Below are positions 35,702 to 46,025 of a stretch of DNA of 64,000 nucleotides, piece by piece. The first letter of the stretch is position 1. Each line of letters begins with the position of its first letter. The notes beneath the pieces are model-generated. The model saw nothing but the letters and a program-made list of their open reading frames with translations, was not told the DNA's origin and searched no databases. The translations under genes were made by a program, and so were the position numbers. The DNA lies in assembly GCA_001897535.1 (NCBI GenBank), contig MKTC01000031.1, positions 78,428 to 142,427 on the forward strand, written 5' to 3'. The stretch comes from Bacteroidetes bacterium 37-13 (lineage in GTDB: Bacteria > Bacteroidota > Bacteroidia > Chitinophagales > LD1).

Positions 35702-37810
35702 ATGAAGAAGGGAAAGAAAAAGGAAGAATTAGCAGCTACAAAGCCAACAACTGCGAATGTAGTAAGCGGAACAAACGCCAATTCACAACAGAAGTATTTG
35801 CCTTATTTACTCATTTTTCTTTTTACCTGCTTGGTTTATGGCAATACTCTATGGAATAAATACGCCTCAGACGATGCGATTGTGCTTACAGAAAACATAT
35901 ATGTGAAAGAAGGGTTTTCGGGTATAAAAGACATATTTACACACGATGTTTTTGAAGGCTTTTTTAAAGAGAAAAAAAGTTTGGTTGCGGGAGGAAGATA
36001 CCGACCGCTGAGTGTTGCCACATTTGCCGTAGAGTATGGATTATTTGGTTTAGATCCTATGCTTAGCCATGCTATAAATGTTTTGCTCTTTGGCGCTACT
36101 TGTCTTTTAATTTATTTCTTGTTGTTGCAGTTGTTTCCTGATAAAAAGGATATTCCATTCTATCTTTCAATTCCGTTTTTAGCAACACTTTTTTATGCCG
36201 CACATCCTATCCACACCGAAGCAGTAGCTAACATAAAAGGGCGCGATGAAATTATGAGTATGCTCTTTGCTATTGCATCGCTTATTGGTACAGTGCTGTA
36301 TATTTCAAAGGGTTCGAAGTGGTTAGTGTTTGCTGGTGTTTCAATGTTTCTTTCGCTACTTGCAAAAGAAAATTCTGTTACCTTTTTAGCAGTGGTGCCA
36401 CTCACGTTTTATTTCTTTACTAAAGCAAATGCAAAGCAGTATTTAATAGCAGTTGCAGCCATACTTTTGCCTACGGTTTTGTATCTGATTTTACGTAGTC
36501 AGTATGCGGCTTCGGGCTTAGCAGAAGAATCTTCAGAGATACTGAATAATCCGTTTGTGCACGCTACTTTTGCAGAGCGATATGCCACTCCGGTTTATAG
36601 CTTTTTATTGTATTACTATAAATTAGTTTTTCCGCATCCACTGAGCCACGATTATTACTTTAATCAAATTCCACTTATTGGTTTTGGCGATGTGAAGTTT
36701 ATCACTTCAGCCGTTGTAACCATTGCGCTACTTGGTATTTCGCTTAATCAACTTAAACGCAAAACTGTTGTTTCATATTCTATCTTGTATTATTTCATTA
36801 CATTTTCTGTGGTTTCTAATATTCTTTTTTCTGTGGGAATTATTATGAATGAGCGTTTTCTTTTTATGCCTTCATTAGGATTTTGTTTGTTGCTGGCTGC
36901 TGGTTTTCAGTACTTTTTGCAAACAAAAAAAATACCTGTAGTAGCTACACAAATTTTAATGGTTGCGGTTATTGGTTTGTATAGTTTCAAAACTTATAGT
37001 AGAAATATGGTTTGGAAAGATAACCTAACACTCTTCATCACCGATGCGAAAAATTCACCGAATAGCGCAAAGGTAAACACAAGTGCCGGTGGCGATTTGC
37101 TTGCTGCAAGCGATACCGAAACAGATTCTTTAAAGCGCAAGCAAATGATAGAAGAAGCGATGGGTTATTTAACGCAAGCACTGAAAATTTATCCTGAAAA
37201 TTTTAATACGCTTTTGCTTATGGGAAATGCACAGTTCAAGTATTACAAAAGTGCTGAAGCTGCAACTCCATTTTATGATAAGATAATTGCCATGAATAAA
37301 GGTGGAGAGTTTCTTGCTAACCAAAATGCAGGTAATTTGCTTTTTGGCGAGCAGAAATATGCGTTGGCAATTCCTTACTTGAAGCGTGCAGTAAACATGC
37401 AGCCAGATAACATTGATATGCTATTGCGTTTGAGTGATAGTTATGCTTACAACAACCAAGCAGACACGGCTTTAATGTATGCAGAAGTTGCGTACAAAAA
37501 CCAGCCAGATAATGCTGCAACAGTGCATCAATTAGGAAGAATTTACGGCAAAAGTTTTAATCGCTTAGACGATGCAATCCCGTACTTATTAAAAGCTACG
37601 CAGCTCAATCCAAATGAATCTGCTTACTTGGAAGATTTGGGTGTTGCGTATGGTTTAAAAGGAGATTTTGATGCAGTGATTGAAACCATGAACAAGCTAT
37701 TGCAAATTAGACCAAACTATAAACCTGCATACATGAATTTAAGTATTTCGTATAGGAATAAAGGCGATAATGCTAATGCAGATTTATATATGCAAAAAGC
37801 AAATGAATAG
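35702..37810 (+). CDS. TMTC-like GT-C glycosyltransferase with TPR domain
   Basis: 702 residues. A Lys-rich cytoplasmic N-terminus (1-30) is followed by a first membrane helix, then a loop with Asp57-Asp58 (YASDDAIVL) in the place of the catalytic acidic motif of GT-C transferases. GRYRPLSVATFAVEY and HPIHTEAVANIKGRDEIMSM are the conserved stretches of the TMTC/DUF1736 family, whose animal members O-mannosylate cadherins. About ten more helices run to residue 440, then TPR repeats to the end (LGNAQFKYYKSAEAA, ALAIPYLKRAVNMQPD, ALMYAEVAYKNQPD, AIPYLLKATQLNPNESAYLEDLG). Predicted to glycosylate exported proteins from a polyprenyl-sugar donor; substrate unknown. Confidence 0.85.
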   Translation: MKKGKKKEELAATKPTTANVVSGTNANSQQKYLPYLLIFLFTCLVYGNTLWNKYASDDAIVLTENIYVKEGFSGIKDIFTHDVFEGFFKEKKSLVAGGRYRPLSVATFAVEYGLFGLDPMLSHAINVLLFGATCLLIYFLLLQLFPDKKDIPFYLSIPFLATLFYAAHPIHTEAVANIKGRDEIMSMLFAIASLIGTVLYISKGSKWLVFAGVSMFLSLLAKENSVTFLAVVPLTFYFFTKANAKQYLIAVAAILLPTVLYLILRSQYAASGLAEESSEILNNPFVHATFAERYATPVYSFLLYYYKLVFPHPLSHDYYFNQIPLIGFGDVKFITSAVVTIALLGISLNQLKRKTVVSYSILYYFITFSVVSNILFSVGIIMNERFLFMPSLGFCLLLAAGFQYFLQTKKIPVVATQILMVAVIGLYSFKTYSRNMVWKDNLTLFITDAKNSPNSAKVNTSAGGDLLAASDTETDSLKRKQMIEEAMGYLTQALKIYPENFNTLLLMGNAQFKYYKSAEAATPFYDKIIAMNKGGEFLANQNAGNLLFGEQKYALAIPYLKRAVNMQPDNIDMLLRLSDSYAYNNQADTALMYAEVAYKNQPDNAATVHQLGRIYGKSFNRLDDAIPYLLKATQLNPNESAYLEDLGVAYGLKGDFDAVIETMNKLLQIRPNYKPAYMNLSISYRNKGDNANADLYMQKANE

Positions 37811-37812
37811 AT

Positions 37813-38442
37813 TTAGTTGTTGCTGCTTACGAGAAAATAATTGAGGAGAAAAAAGGCGTAAAGATAAAGCCATAAGCCATCAACAAAATGCCAATAAAGC
37901 GCTAAACATTTTACTTTCAATTTAGCCACAGGGTCAGTATCAAAAAGCAATTCTTTTACTGGATTGTCTTGACGTTCTTTTGCTTTTAACCAAAAAATGG
38001 AAAGCACAATAATACCCGCAATAATATGTAGAAAGTGTAAGCCGGAAATCACATACAAGTAAGCTCCTGCAACATTACTTTGCATACTGATACCGCTATT
38101 AAAGAGTTCGCTCCATGCTACAATTTGAAATGCTGCAAATGCAATTCCTAATAGCATTGTAACCAATAAACCGATTGAATATGCGCGCTCATCATCTCTT
38201 AAATTTGCAAGTCGTGTTTGGTGCATGCTGTAGCTGCTCACTAAAATTATCACAGAGTTTGCATGAAAAAGTAAAGGCAGTTTGAATGAACTGAAATGTG
38301 TATTGTAAGTAGTGTACAAATAGGCAATTGATAAGGCAAAGAAAATACTTGTGATACCTAATAAAAGTAAATAAGTAACTACAACTATCGGGTGAAAGCG
38401 ATAGGAGGTTTTGTTGTTTTGTTTTTGTATAGAAGTAAGCAT
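37813..38442 (-). CDS. Haem-copper oxidase subunit III family protein
   Basis: 209 residues with five membrane helices, the short form of subunit III (CyoC-like). Helix sequences include SYSMHQTRLANL with the preceding SVIILVS, and SGLHFLHIIAGIIVLSIFW with the conserved His pair, and ALYWHFVDGLWLYLYAFFL at the end, the strongest subunit III signature. Subunits I and II are not in the window; only a small CxxC membrane protein lies upstream on the same strand, 26 bp away. It may serve an oxidase encoded elsewhere or be an extra copy. It converges with the TMTC-like gene, with the stops 2 bp apart. Confidence 0.85.
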   Translation of the reverse strand: MLTSIQKQNNKTSYRFHPIVVVTYLLLLGITSIFFALSIAYLYTTYNTHFSSFKLPLLFHANSVIILVSSYSMHQTRLANLRDDERAYSIGLLVTMLLGIAFAAFQIVAWSELFNSGISMQSNVAGAYLYVISGLHFLHIIAGIIVLSIFWLKAKERQDNPVKELLFDTDPVAKLKVKCLALYWHFVDGLWLYLYAFFLLNYFLVSSNN

Positions 38443-38468
38443 TTTTAGCTTATTGCTGTAGTTAGCAA

Positions 38469-38702
38469 TTAGGCTTCAGCGCGCTTTTTGTTGCGCCACC
38501 AAAAAAAGCCGATTACACCACCTACAATGTAGGGTGTAAAGAACAAATACAATATGCCTTTATTTATTCCGGCAGCTCCACTGGAGCCGCTTTGTATTGA
38601 CGTTTCAGCACCCGCTTTGCACATAGCACATTGTGCATTGGCTTCCGTAGCAACGAAAGTTAATGCTGCAAAAAGCAAAATAGCAACCAAACATTTTTTC
38701 AT
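38469..38702 (-). CDS. Small membrane protein with CAMC motif
   Basis: 77 residues from the ATG at 38702; a longer frame to 38729 would add nine residues before the signal. Signal peptide MKKCLVAILLFAALTFVATEANA, then QCAMCKAG as the mature N-terminus, a Ser/Gly-rich stretch, and one membrane helix (ILYLFFTPYIVGGVIGFFWW) with a basic tail. The periplasmic CxxC could bind copper or haem or act as a thiol pair. Its place before oxidase subunit III suggests a part in oxidase assembly; this is inference from context. Confidence 0.7.
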   Translation of the reverse strand: MKKCLVAILLFAALTFVATEANAQCAMCKAGAETSIQSGSSGAAGINKGILYLFFTPYIVGGVIGFFWWRNKKRAEA

Positions 38703-38833
38703 ATCGCGAAGGTAGTATTCTGTAAACAAAACAAGCGTTAAATTATTATTTCATAGAAAAGGAGTTCGCATAGCAGAAGGAAAGCTTTGTCAATATCAGT
38801 TTTGACCAGCTTCTCATTTAGTGTGCAAAAATT

Positions 38834-38866
38834 ATTGAATTTTTAAATACAACTGTTTTACCTTTG
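38834..38866 (+). promoter_or_regulatory. Promoter of the YkuK-like gene
   Basis: TACCTTTG (38859-38866) is an exact -7 box; ATTG at 38834-38837, 21 bp upstream, is a partial -33 box. The ATG at 38950 leaves a leader of about 75 nt. Confidence 0.45.
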
Positions 38867-38949
38867 AGCAACTCTAAAATTGAGTGAGTCTTTTGTTCTA
38901 TTTTTTTAGCTGAGTTCTTGTTTTCATTTAAAAACGAAAAGCATTTTTT

Positions 38950-39438
38950 ATGGAAAGCATTACACAAAAAGTTTGGCGAAAGCTAAATGGAAATCGCATT
39001 GAAAAGCCAATTGGAGAGGCATTGGAAGATGCTTTAATTCTTGAACGAGAATTGGGAAATCCTATTAAAGTTTGTATTGGAACAGATAGCCAGGTGCATG
39101 GTGCAGAAACAGAATTTGCTACTGTAATTGTGGTTTTAAGGCAGGGGAGAGGCGGCTACATGTTTATTCAAAACGAAAGGAGCAACCGCAAAATGACACT
39201 TAAAGAAAGATTGCTTTTAGAAGTACATCGCTCTATTGATGTTGCCTATAAATTATGTCCGCTGTTAGATAAATATAAAACTGCATTGGAAGTTCATGCA
39301 GATATAAACACCGATCCTCGTTTTAATAGCAATATTGCATTAAACGAAGCGATGGGTTATATACTTTCAATGGGATTTACTTTTAAGGCAAAACCTGATG
39401 CTACTGCTGCAAGTTGTTGTGCAAATAAAGTAGTTTAA
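38950..39438 (+). CDS. YkuK-like ribonuclease H-fold protein (DUF458)
   Basis: 162 residues. KVCIGTDSQVHG (near 40-51) carries the first Asp of an RNase H-like fold, followed by TVIVVLRQGRGG, LLLEVHRSIDVAYKL with a conserved Glu, ALEVHADINTDP and the C-terminal KPDATAASCCANKV. These match YkuK/DUF458 proteins, annotated as ribonuclease H-like; the presence of Asp, Glu, Asp-Asp residues in the right order suggests an active nuclease, but the substrate is unknown. It stands alone with its own promoter and converges with the Crp-family gene. Confidence 0.83.
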   Translation: MESITQKVWRKLNGNRIEKPIGEALEDALILERELGNPIKVCIGTDSQVHGAETEFATVIVVLRQGRGGYMFIQNERSNRKMTLKERLLLEVHRSIDVAYKLCPLLDKYKTALEVHADINTDPRFNSNIALNEAMGYILSMGFTFKAKPDATAASCCANKVV

Positions 39439-39448
39439 ATAGTAGAAA

Positions 39449-40078
39449 TTACAAGTCTTTCAATAGCTTAATTTGGTTTCTGTAAAGCAGTAGTTTTCCA
39501 TCGTTTTCAAGTTTTTTTAGCAAGCGCGAAATCACTACTCTGGAAGTAGCTAATTCGCTCGCAATTTGCTCGTGCGATACGTTTATGAGCGATGAATTAT
39601 TTGTTTTTGCTTTTTCTTTCAAGTAGTTAATTAAGCGTTCATCTAATTTTTGAAAGGCAATTTGGTCTATTGTTTTTAGCAATTCATTAAAGCGATTGCG
39701 CATGGTGCGCATCACAAAACTTTTCCATGTTGGATATTTTACTAACCATTCGTCCATTATCCCAATAGGAATTGCAAGTAGCTCAGAATCTTCTTCGGCA
39801 GTGGCTTTTATTTCACTTGGAAATTGCTGCATACAGCAGGTAAAAGTCATGGCACAGCTTTCGTTGGCATTTACATAGTAAAGTAAAAGTTCGTGTCCTT
39901 CTTCGTTTGGGCGTGTAACTTTTAAGCTACCCGAAAGTAAAATAGGAATATTGCGAACTATTTGCCCCGGCTCCATGATTATGGTGCCTTCTTTTACTTC
40001 CATTAGCTGACCTTTTTGTTCAATTTCTTTGAGCAATGCAGGTTCAAAAACATTGGCAAATTGTGGAAGTGTTTTCAT
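39449..40078 (-). CDS. Crp/Fnr-family transcription regulator
   Basis: 209 residues. The N-terminal cyclic-nucleotide-like domain has EVKEGTIIMEPGQIVRNIPILLSGSLKV; the C-terminal helix-turn-helix is INVSHEQIASELATSRVVISRLLKKLENDG. Cys residues in ESCAMTFTCCMQQ (about 92-104) are clustered and could sense redox state, metal or NO, although they do not match the FNR 4Fe-4S pattern. It is a candidate regulator for the nearby respiratory and redox genes, including the palindromes at 32204-32241; no direct evidence links them. Confidence 0.9.
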   Translation of the reverse strand: MKTLPQFANVFEPALLKEIEQKGQLMEVKEGTIIMEPGQIVRNIPILLSGSLKVTRPNEEGHELLLYYVNANESCAMTFTCCMQQFPSEIKATAEEDSELLAIPIGIMDEWLVKYPTWKSFVMRTMRNRFNELLKTIDQIAFQKLDERLINYLKEKAKTNNSSLINVSHEQIASELATSRVVISRLLKKLENDGKLLLYRNQIKLLKDL

Positions 40079-40115
40079 AAAGCTAAGGTAGCAAAATAAG
40101 CGTGTGAGTACAATG

Positions 40116-41531
<1,416 letters not shown>

Positions 41532-41622
41532 TTATACAGCAATTTTAAAATAAATTACAATGTCTATCTTATTCAGTAAGATATATAGTAAAGATAAATA
41601 GTATGTCAAAGTAGTGATACTT

Positions 41623-44481
41623 CTACCGCTTCACCATGCGCTTGGTATCAATTACATTGCCATCGGCAATAAGCGTGTAGCTGTAAACACCGCTGCTTAA
41701 ATCTTGTGCATATACGTTAATTGCTCCCTTGCCGCGTGTGGCTATTTCTGCGCGGTTTATTTCTCTGCCTTCGGCATTGTAAAATATAATGGCTGCGGTT
41801 TTTACTTCTTGCGGTAAATAGTAGCCAATTACTGTTTGCTCAGCAAAAGGATTTGGTGTGTTTTGGTTTAGGATAATGGTTTGCAGGTTTTTAAGTTGAA
41901 TATCTTGTTGAGGTACATTAGTTTCGTTATTTTGTTCCTTTTTAAATGCCGGAGCGTTGTTTGTGTTACATAAATTAGCTCGCTGCATACAATCTTCTAT
42001 ATATAAAATTCTATTCGCAAGTGCTGCTATTACTGAATCTTTGGACTCTAAGCGATTTTGCTGCTCTTGCATTGCCGCTACAATAATACCAAACAGCGCA
42101 TTATAGTTCACTCCTTTGTAATCTATGGCAGGATATATCACTTTTCCCGATGTGTCAATATATTCAGGTTTATGAATGCCGCTTACAAGTTCAGGCAAAA
42201 TTTGTTCTACATCTTGTGCTATAAATCCATATTGTTTTTTACCTGAAAACCGAATACCATATGTATTAGCAGTATCAAAAAAATAGGTTTTAGGCTGCAA
42301 TTGGTTGATAATGGATATTGGATTGGCAATGGTATCTATATTTCTTTTTAAAATTCGGTCGGAAGAATTGATAAGGTTGCCCGTTACCACCACATGTCCA
42401 TCAAAGAAACCTGCGTAAGTGTTGGCATAGTTGGTATCTGCATAACCATATACTGCATAGTTTGCTGCTCCGTTGGAGGCGTTGCCATATACTCCATAGT
42501 TGGCATCAGCATTGCTATCATCCACAGAGCCACGCACTCCATAATTATATGCGTTCTGTTCGGCAGTACCGAACACTCCTGTGCCGTAGGTTGCTATAGC
42601 AGCATTTAGGGCATGTGCAGAACTTCCATATATTCCGGCATTGCTCCCTCTCGCCTCTGTAATTATCCCCATTATACCATAAGATGTATTTCTTAATGGT
42701 AAGTGAGTGCCATTTGTAACACCTGCAATTGCAGCATGTCCATATACTGCAGGCATGGTATCGCTTTGCTCAACATACAGCCTTGCCGGAAATTGTAAGC
42801 CGCAATTAGATATATTTCCAATGTTTACGGAACTATTATCATTATTTCCTGCTCTAAAATTATATGTATTGCCATTCAACGGTATTTCAAAATCACTTGT
42901 AAGCGGTTTTGGCGTACTGCCGCAGTAGTTGCCGATGTTGGGAGCATTGTTAGCTTCCACATAAACCACATCGCCTTCGGCATCTACCGCCAAAACGCCA
43001 AGACCCGGGTTGGTGCGGGCAGGTGAGGCTGTGTTTAAGTCTGTAAAGCGAAGCCCGCTGCTGCCGCCACTATCGCTTACTGCTCCCCAAGAGTTTACCT
43101 CTAAAGTGGCGGTGGGGTTGGCGCTGCTGCCATAGTATTGATTTGCAATAGGGTCTCCGCCAATACCTGTGTAAATTTCTTCTTTTACGTTTAACCCGTT
43201 AATCGTAACATTGGGTGTCATTCGCAAGCCCTCCAAACCATTTTGCCCTTCTGCCGGAAGACCCAATCCGGGATTGCTTGTAGCTGTAAATAGTATTTTG
43301 AAATTGTCGGGACCCGATTGTCCGGGCTGATTATCGCCCCATGCCAGCACCGCATCTGCTCCATTGTTTGAGGTGTCTAAGCCCAGATATACATGATCGC
43401 TGCCTTGCGAAACAAACATGCCTACATCCATCCACGAGCGCCAACCGTCATTACTTGTGGAGTTGGCTACATCATAGCCCAAATGCAATAAACTCAAAGG
43501 GCGGGTTACGGGTGTTGCAGGATTGTGGCTGATGCCGATGCGGGTGAGGTTGTTTGCCAAGCCACCCGGATTAAAAGCCACTCCGTTATTTAAAGCGCCT
43601 GTGTGCATCATGCGGAGGCGCTCGCCATTATTGGAATACAAAGAAAGCCTGTCATTTTCTTTCTGTATTATCTGTGCTTCGGAGTTGCTCTCTGCATAGC
43701 CTATGTGCAAGCCGTCATTTTTGGTTTGTTCTGTAACCTTTTCGTTGGTAATTTGGAGATAAACCTGCTTATCTGAGGCTGTACTTAAGTGCAGCAGATT
43801 TTGCGGGCGCACATAATTAGGATGGTCGGCAGTTAAGCCAAAGGTGTTGCCAAAACCTATTTGCCCGAAAGGTGTAAAACGGGCAATGTTTACGCCATCT
43901 AAATCGCTTGGGTCGGTAAAATCGCTCGATACAGAACTTGCGCCCGGACCACCACCCAAAAAACGAAATACCAAATCATCGGGACCGAGTTCTCCGCCAC
44001 CGTCATCAGCCCAGGCGATGGTGGTTTCGGTAATATCTTCCTTTTCGCCCACTTGGCGCAATCCCATATACGATAAATCTTGGTTGCCTGTGAGCGTGAT
44101 GCCCGTTTGCATCCAGTTGCGGTAGCCGAGTTCATCAATTCCATTGCTTTTGCCGTTTAAATGTAGCAGACTAAAAGCTCCCGTATTGTATATTGGGTTA
44201 GAGGTGCTGTTGAAGCTGTTATCTGTTCCAAGCAGCAAGTAACCGCTGCGGCCGATATTTGTTCCTGGTGCTCCGTTGATGGCGTAGCTGATATTTTCGT
44301 TGAGTTTCATGCGGTTTGAGCCGTTGGTTTGGAAGCGAATGGGGAAATTTTGTCCTGTACCTAAAATATTGTTAGTGGTGGAAATCCCCGTATTGTTCCC
44401 TGCGGTATTCCAATCAGGCGTTTGCGCAAAAATACTTAAACTTACAAGTACTAATGCTAATGGTAAAAATATTTTCTTCAT
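41623..44481 (-). CDS. T9SS-exported protein with S74 self-cleaving chaperone domain
   Basis: 952 residues. Signal peptide 1-20. Residues about 102-205 and 328-430 are two related copies of one module (SLLHL, RNWM/RSWM, YMGL/YLGL, AWADD/AWGDN, GPDDL/GPDNF). Residues 575-700 hold YGV-x-G repeats as in phage tail-fibre shafts. Ser707-Asp708 and Lys712 (SDRILK) begin a Peptidase_S74 intramolecular chaperone (YGFIAQDVEQILPELV), which in phage spikes trims itself after trimerisation. A coiled coil (about 800-835) and a type A T9SS sorting domain (875-952, PNPFAEQTVIGYYL to the end) follow. Predicted to be a trimeric surface fibre; combining S74 with T9SS sorting raises the question of whether cleavage would release the fibre from its sorting tail. 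Confidence 0.88.
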   Translation of the reverse strand: MKKIFLPLALVLVSLSIFAQTPDWNTAGNNTGISTTNNILGTGQNFPIRFQTNGSNRMKLNENISYAINGAPGTNIGRSGYLLLGTDNSFNSTSNPIYNTGAFSLLHLNGKSNGIDELGYRNWMQTGITLTGNQDLSYMGLRQVGEKEDITETTIAWADDGGGELGPDDLVFRFLGGGPGASSVSSDFTDPSDLDGVNIARFTPFGQIGFGNTFGLTADHPNYVRPQNLLHLSTASDKQVYLQITNEKVTEQTKNDGLHIGYAESNSEAQIIQKENDRLSLYSNNGERLRMMHTGALNNGVAFNPGGLANNLTRIGISHNPATPVTRPLSLLHLGYDVANSTSNDGWRSWMDVGMFVSQGSDHVYLGLDTSNNGADAVLAWGDNQPGQSGPDNFKILFTATSNPGLGLPAEGQNGLEGLRMTPNVTINGLNVKEEIYTGIGGDPIANQYYGSSANPTATLEVNSWGAVSDSGGSSGLRFTDLNTASPARTNPGLGVLAVDAEGDVVYVEANNAPNIGNYCGSTPKPLTSDFEIPLNGNTYNFRAGNNDNSSVNIGNISNCGLQFPARLYVEQSDTMPAVYGHAAIAGVTNGTHLPLRNTSYGIMGIITEARGSNAGIYGSSAHALNAAIATYGTGVFGTAEQNAYNYGVRGSVDDSNADANYGVYGNASNGAANYAVYGYADTNYANTYAGFFDGHVVVTGNLINSSDRILKRNIDTIANPISIINQLQPKTYFFDTANTYGIRFSGKKQYGFIAQDVEQILPELVSGIHKPEYIDTSGKVIYPAIDYKGVNYNALFGIIVAAMQEQQNRLESKDSVIAALANRILYIEDCMQRANLCNTNNAPAFKKEQNNETNVPQQDIQLKNLQTIILNQNTPNPFAEQTVIGYYLPQEVKTAAIIFYNAEGREINRAEIATRGKGAINVYAQDLSSGVYSYTLIADGNVIDTKRMVKR

Positions 44482-44525
44482 AGAATTGAATTGTGGTAAT
44501 TAAAAAATAGTTTGTGTTTTCAATA

Positions 44526-45503
44526 TTATCGTAACAATGTGAATGAACTTTCTTTCTTGAAGGATATACGCTGAATTAGGTTATCGGGCAAAGGAATATC
44601 TGCATAAATATAATATGTATAAATACCTACAGGTTGTGGCTTGTCTTTGTAGTAGCCATCCCAACCAATAGTAGGATTATCGTGTATCAGTTGCCCCCAA
44701 CGATTGTAGACTCTAAATTCACGAACAGCTATTGTGCTATCGAAATACACAGGATAATAAAAGTCATTTATGCCATCTCCATTTGGACTAAACGAAGTTG
44801 GCATTGCTAACGGAGCAAAAAATTCGACCACAGAAACATCATCAATAAAATAGTATGCTTGCTCAGCAGCCCATTCTGCACCTCCACTTATTGGAATCCA
44901 ATCGGTATTTGCTTCGTCTGTAAAAACGCCTATGGTTATATACTGTTCGCCTCCTGTAGCACGAAATATACCACTTATCTGAATCCAGTCAATATCGTCA
45001 ATTATTGGATTGTTAGGTTTGCTTATTACTTGCGGTGAATACGGTAAGTGTTCTGTATTTAATACAGAGATTGCTGTTGTTGAAAAATATATGCCCATAT
45101 TATCACAAGAACCTCCACTACTATCGCCCATTGAAATAAAGAATGTTACTTTGTAGTTTTTATCAGCCTCTAATGGTTGTATTAACTTACACTGAATATA
45201 TTCACGATATAAAGCCTTACCAATGGCAATGCCTACATAAGCATTGCCTGTTCGAGCGTTTTGGTATCCTCCAATATTTTGAGGAATACCCCCATTAGAT
45301 AAATTAAAATAATCTGGAGTTGCAAGTGTTGGGGTTGTCCAATTTTGTGTTAGAGCAATATCAAAATCACCACATAATGATGATGGACAATTGGTAATGC
45401 TTTCAAACGAAGGGTTCGGCACAAGATTTACTTGTGCATGAACTAAGGAAGTATTTAACGAAGTGAGTAACATAAGGAGTAGTAATGCTTTTATACTTTT
45501 CAC
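44526..45503 (-). CDS. Secreted protein with T9SS type B (gliding-motility C-terminal) domain
   Basis: 325 residues if started at the GTG at 45503, which places a signal peptide (SIKALLLLMLLTSLNTSLVHAQ) at the N-terminus. The open frame reaches 45827, but that extension overlaps the divergent XRE gene and its promoter. The N-terminal domain (NLVPNPSFESITNCP, then YIFIDDVSV-like YYFIDDVSVVEFF) is a carbohydrate-binding-like jelly roll. The C-terminal 85 residues (SFSPNGDGINDFYY, FRVYNRWGQLI, GWDGYYKDKPQPVGIYTY) are a CHU_C / gliding-motility-associated sorting domain that directs T9SS export. Function unknown; possibly glycan binding. Confidence 0.85.
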   Translation of the reverse strand: MKSIKALLLLMLLTSLNTSLVHAQVNLVPNPSFESITNCPSSLCGDFDIALTQNWTTPTLATPDYFNLSNGGIPQNIGGYQNARTGNAYVGIAIGKALYREYIQCKLIQPLEADKNYKVTFFISMGDSSGGSCDNMGIYFSTTAISVLNTEHLPYSPQVISKPNNPIIDDIDWIQISGIFRATGGEQYITIGVFTDEANTDWIPISGGAEWAAEQAYYFIDDVSVVEFFAPLAMPTSFSPNGDGINDFYYPVYFDSTIAVREFRVYNRWGQLIHDNPTIGWDGYYKDKPQPVGIYTYYIYADIPLPDNLIQRISFKKESSFTLLR

Positions 45504-45638
45504 AATCTTAATTTTAGTTAGGAACGAATGTAAAAAGCCGTAATAGAGTTTTGTGGCTTTACAAATATGTTGCACATACAAACACAAATTCAAGCAAAAT
45601 GAAAACATAAATAAGATGTATTTTGTATTAAAAATGAT

Positions 45639-45646
45639 TATTTTTG
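45639..45646 (+). promoter_or_regulatory. -7 promoter box of the XRE gene
   Basis: TATTTTTG is an exact TAnnTTTG match, 17 bp before the ATG at 45664, implying a short leader. No clear -33 box. Confidence 0.45.
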
Positions 45647-45663
45647 CATAGTAAAAATAGATT

Positions 45664-46023
45664 ATGGAAGATAAACTACAAAAAATATTAGACAAAGTAA
45701 AAGAGGAACGCATCTTAAAACGAGTAGGACAAAAAGAGATTGCAGCATTTATGGATATTGATGTCCGTACATATAACCAAATTGAAAACGGTAAATCAAA
45801 CTTATCATTACAGCAACTGTTAAGCATTGCCGCATTTTTTAAAAGAGATATTAGCTATTTCATTTCATCAGACCAAAGTAATCATATTGAAAGTTCTCCT
45901 AACTCAGGTGTATTTTATGATACTAGTTCCCAAAATAATTATAGCAGCGAAGCAATTGCTGCCTACAAGTTGCTCGTAAAAAACCTACAAGAAGAAGTTA
46001 AACGGCTTAATTCGCAAGTTTAA
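45664..46023 (+). CDS. XRE-family helix-turn-helix regulator
   Basis: 119 residues. The N-terminal HTH is KRVGQKEIAAFMDIDVRTYNQIENGKSNLS (residues about 19-50), the standard Cro/C1 fold. A linker rich in Ser and Asn follows and then a C-terminal coiled coil (YKLLVKNLQEEVKRLNSQV) that probably dimerises. This layout is common for small Bacteroidota regulators. It diverges from the T9SS type B cargo gene and lies next to a gene relic, so local control of the surface genes is possible but unproven. Confidence 0.88.
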   Translation: MEDKLQKILDKVKEERILKRVGQKEIAAFMDIDVRTYNQIENGKSNLSLQQLLSIAAFFKRDISYFISSDQSNHIESSPNSGVFYDTSSQNNYSSEAIAAYKLLVKNLQEEVKRLNSQV

Positions 46024-46025
46024 AC

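Noticed and set aside
45504-45827. N-terminal extension of the T9SS type B cargo
   Set aside because: It runs into the XRE gene and its promoter on the other strand and places a signal peptide in the middle of the protein.
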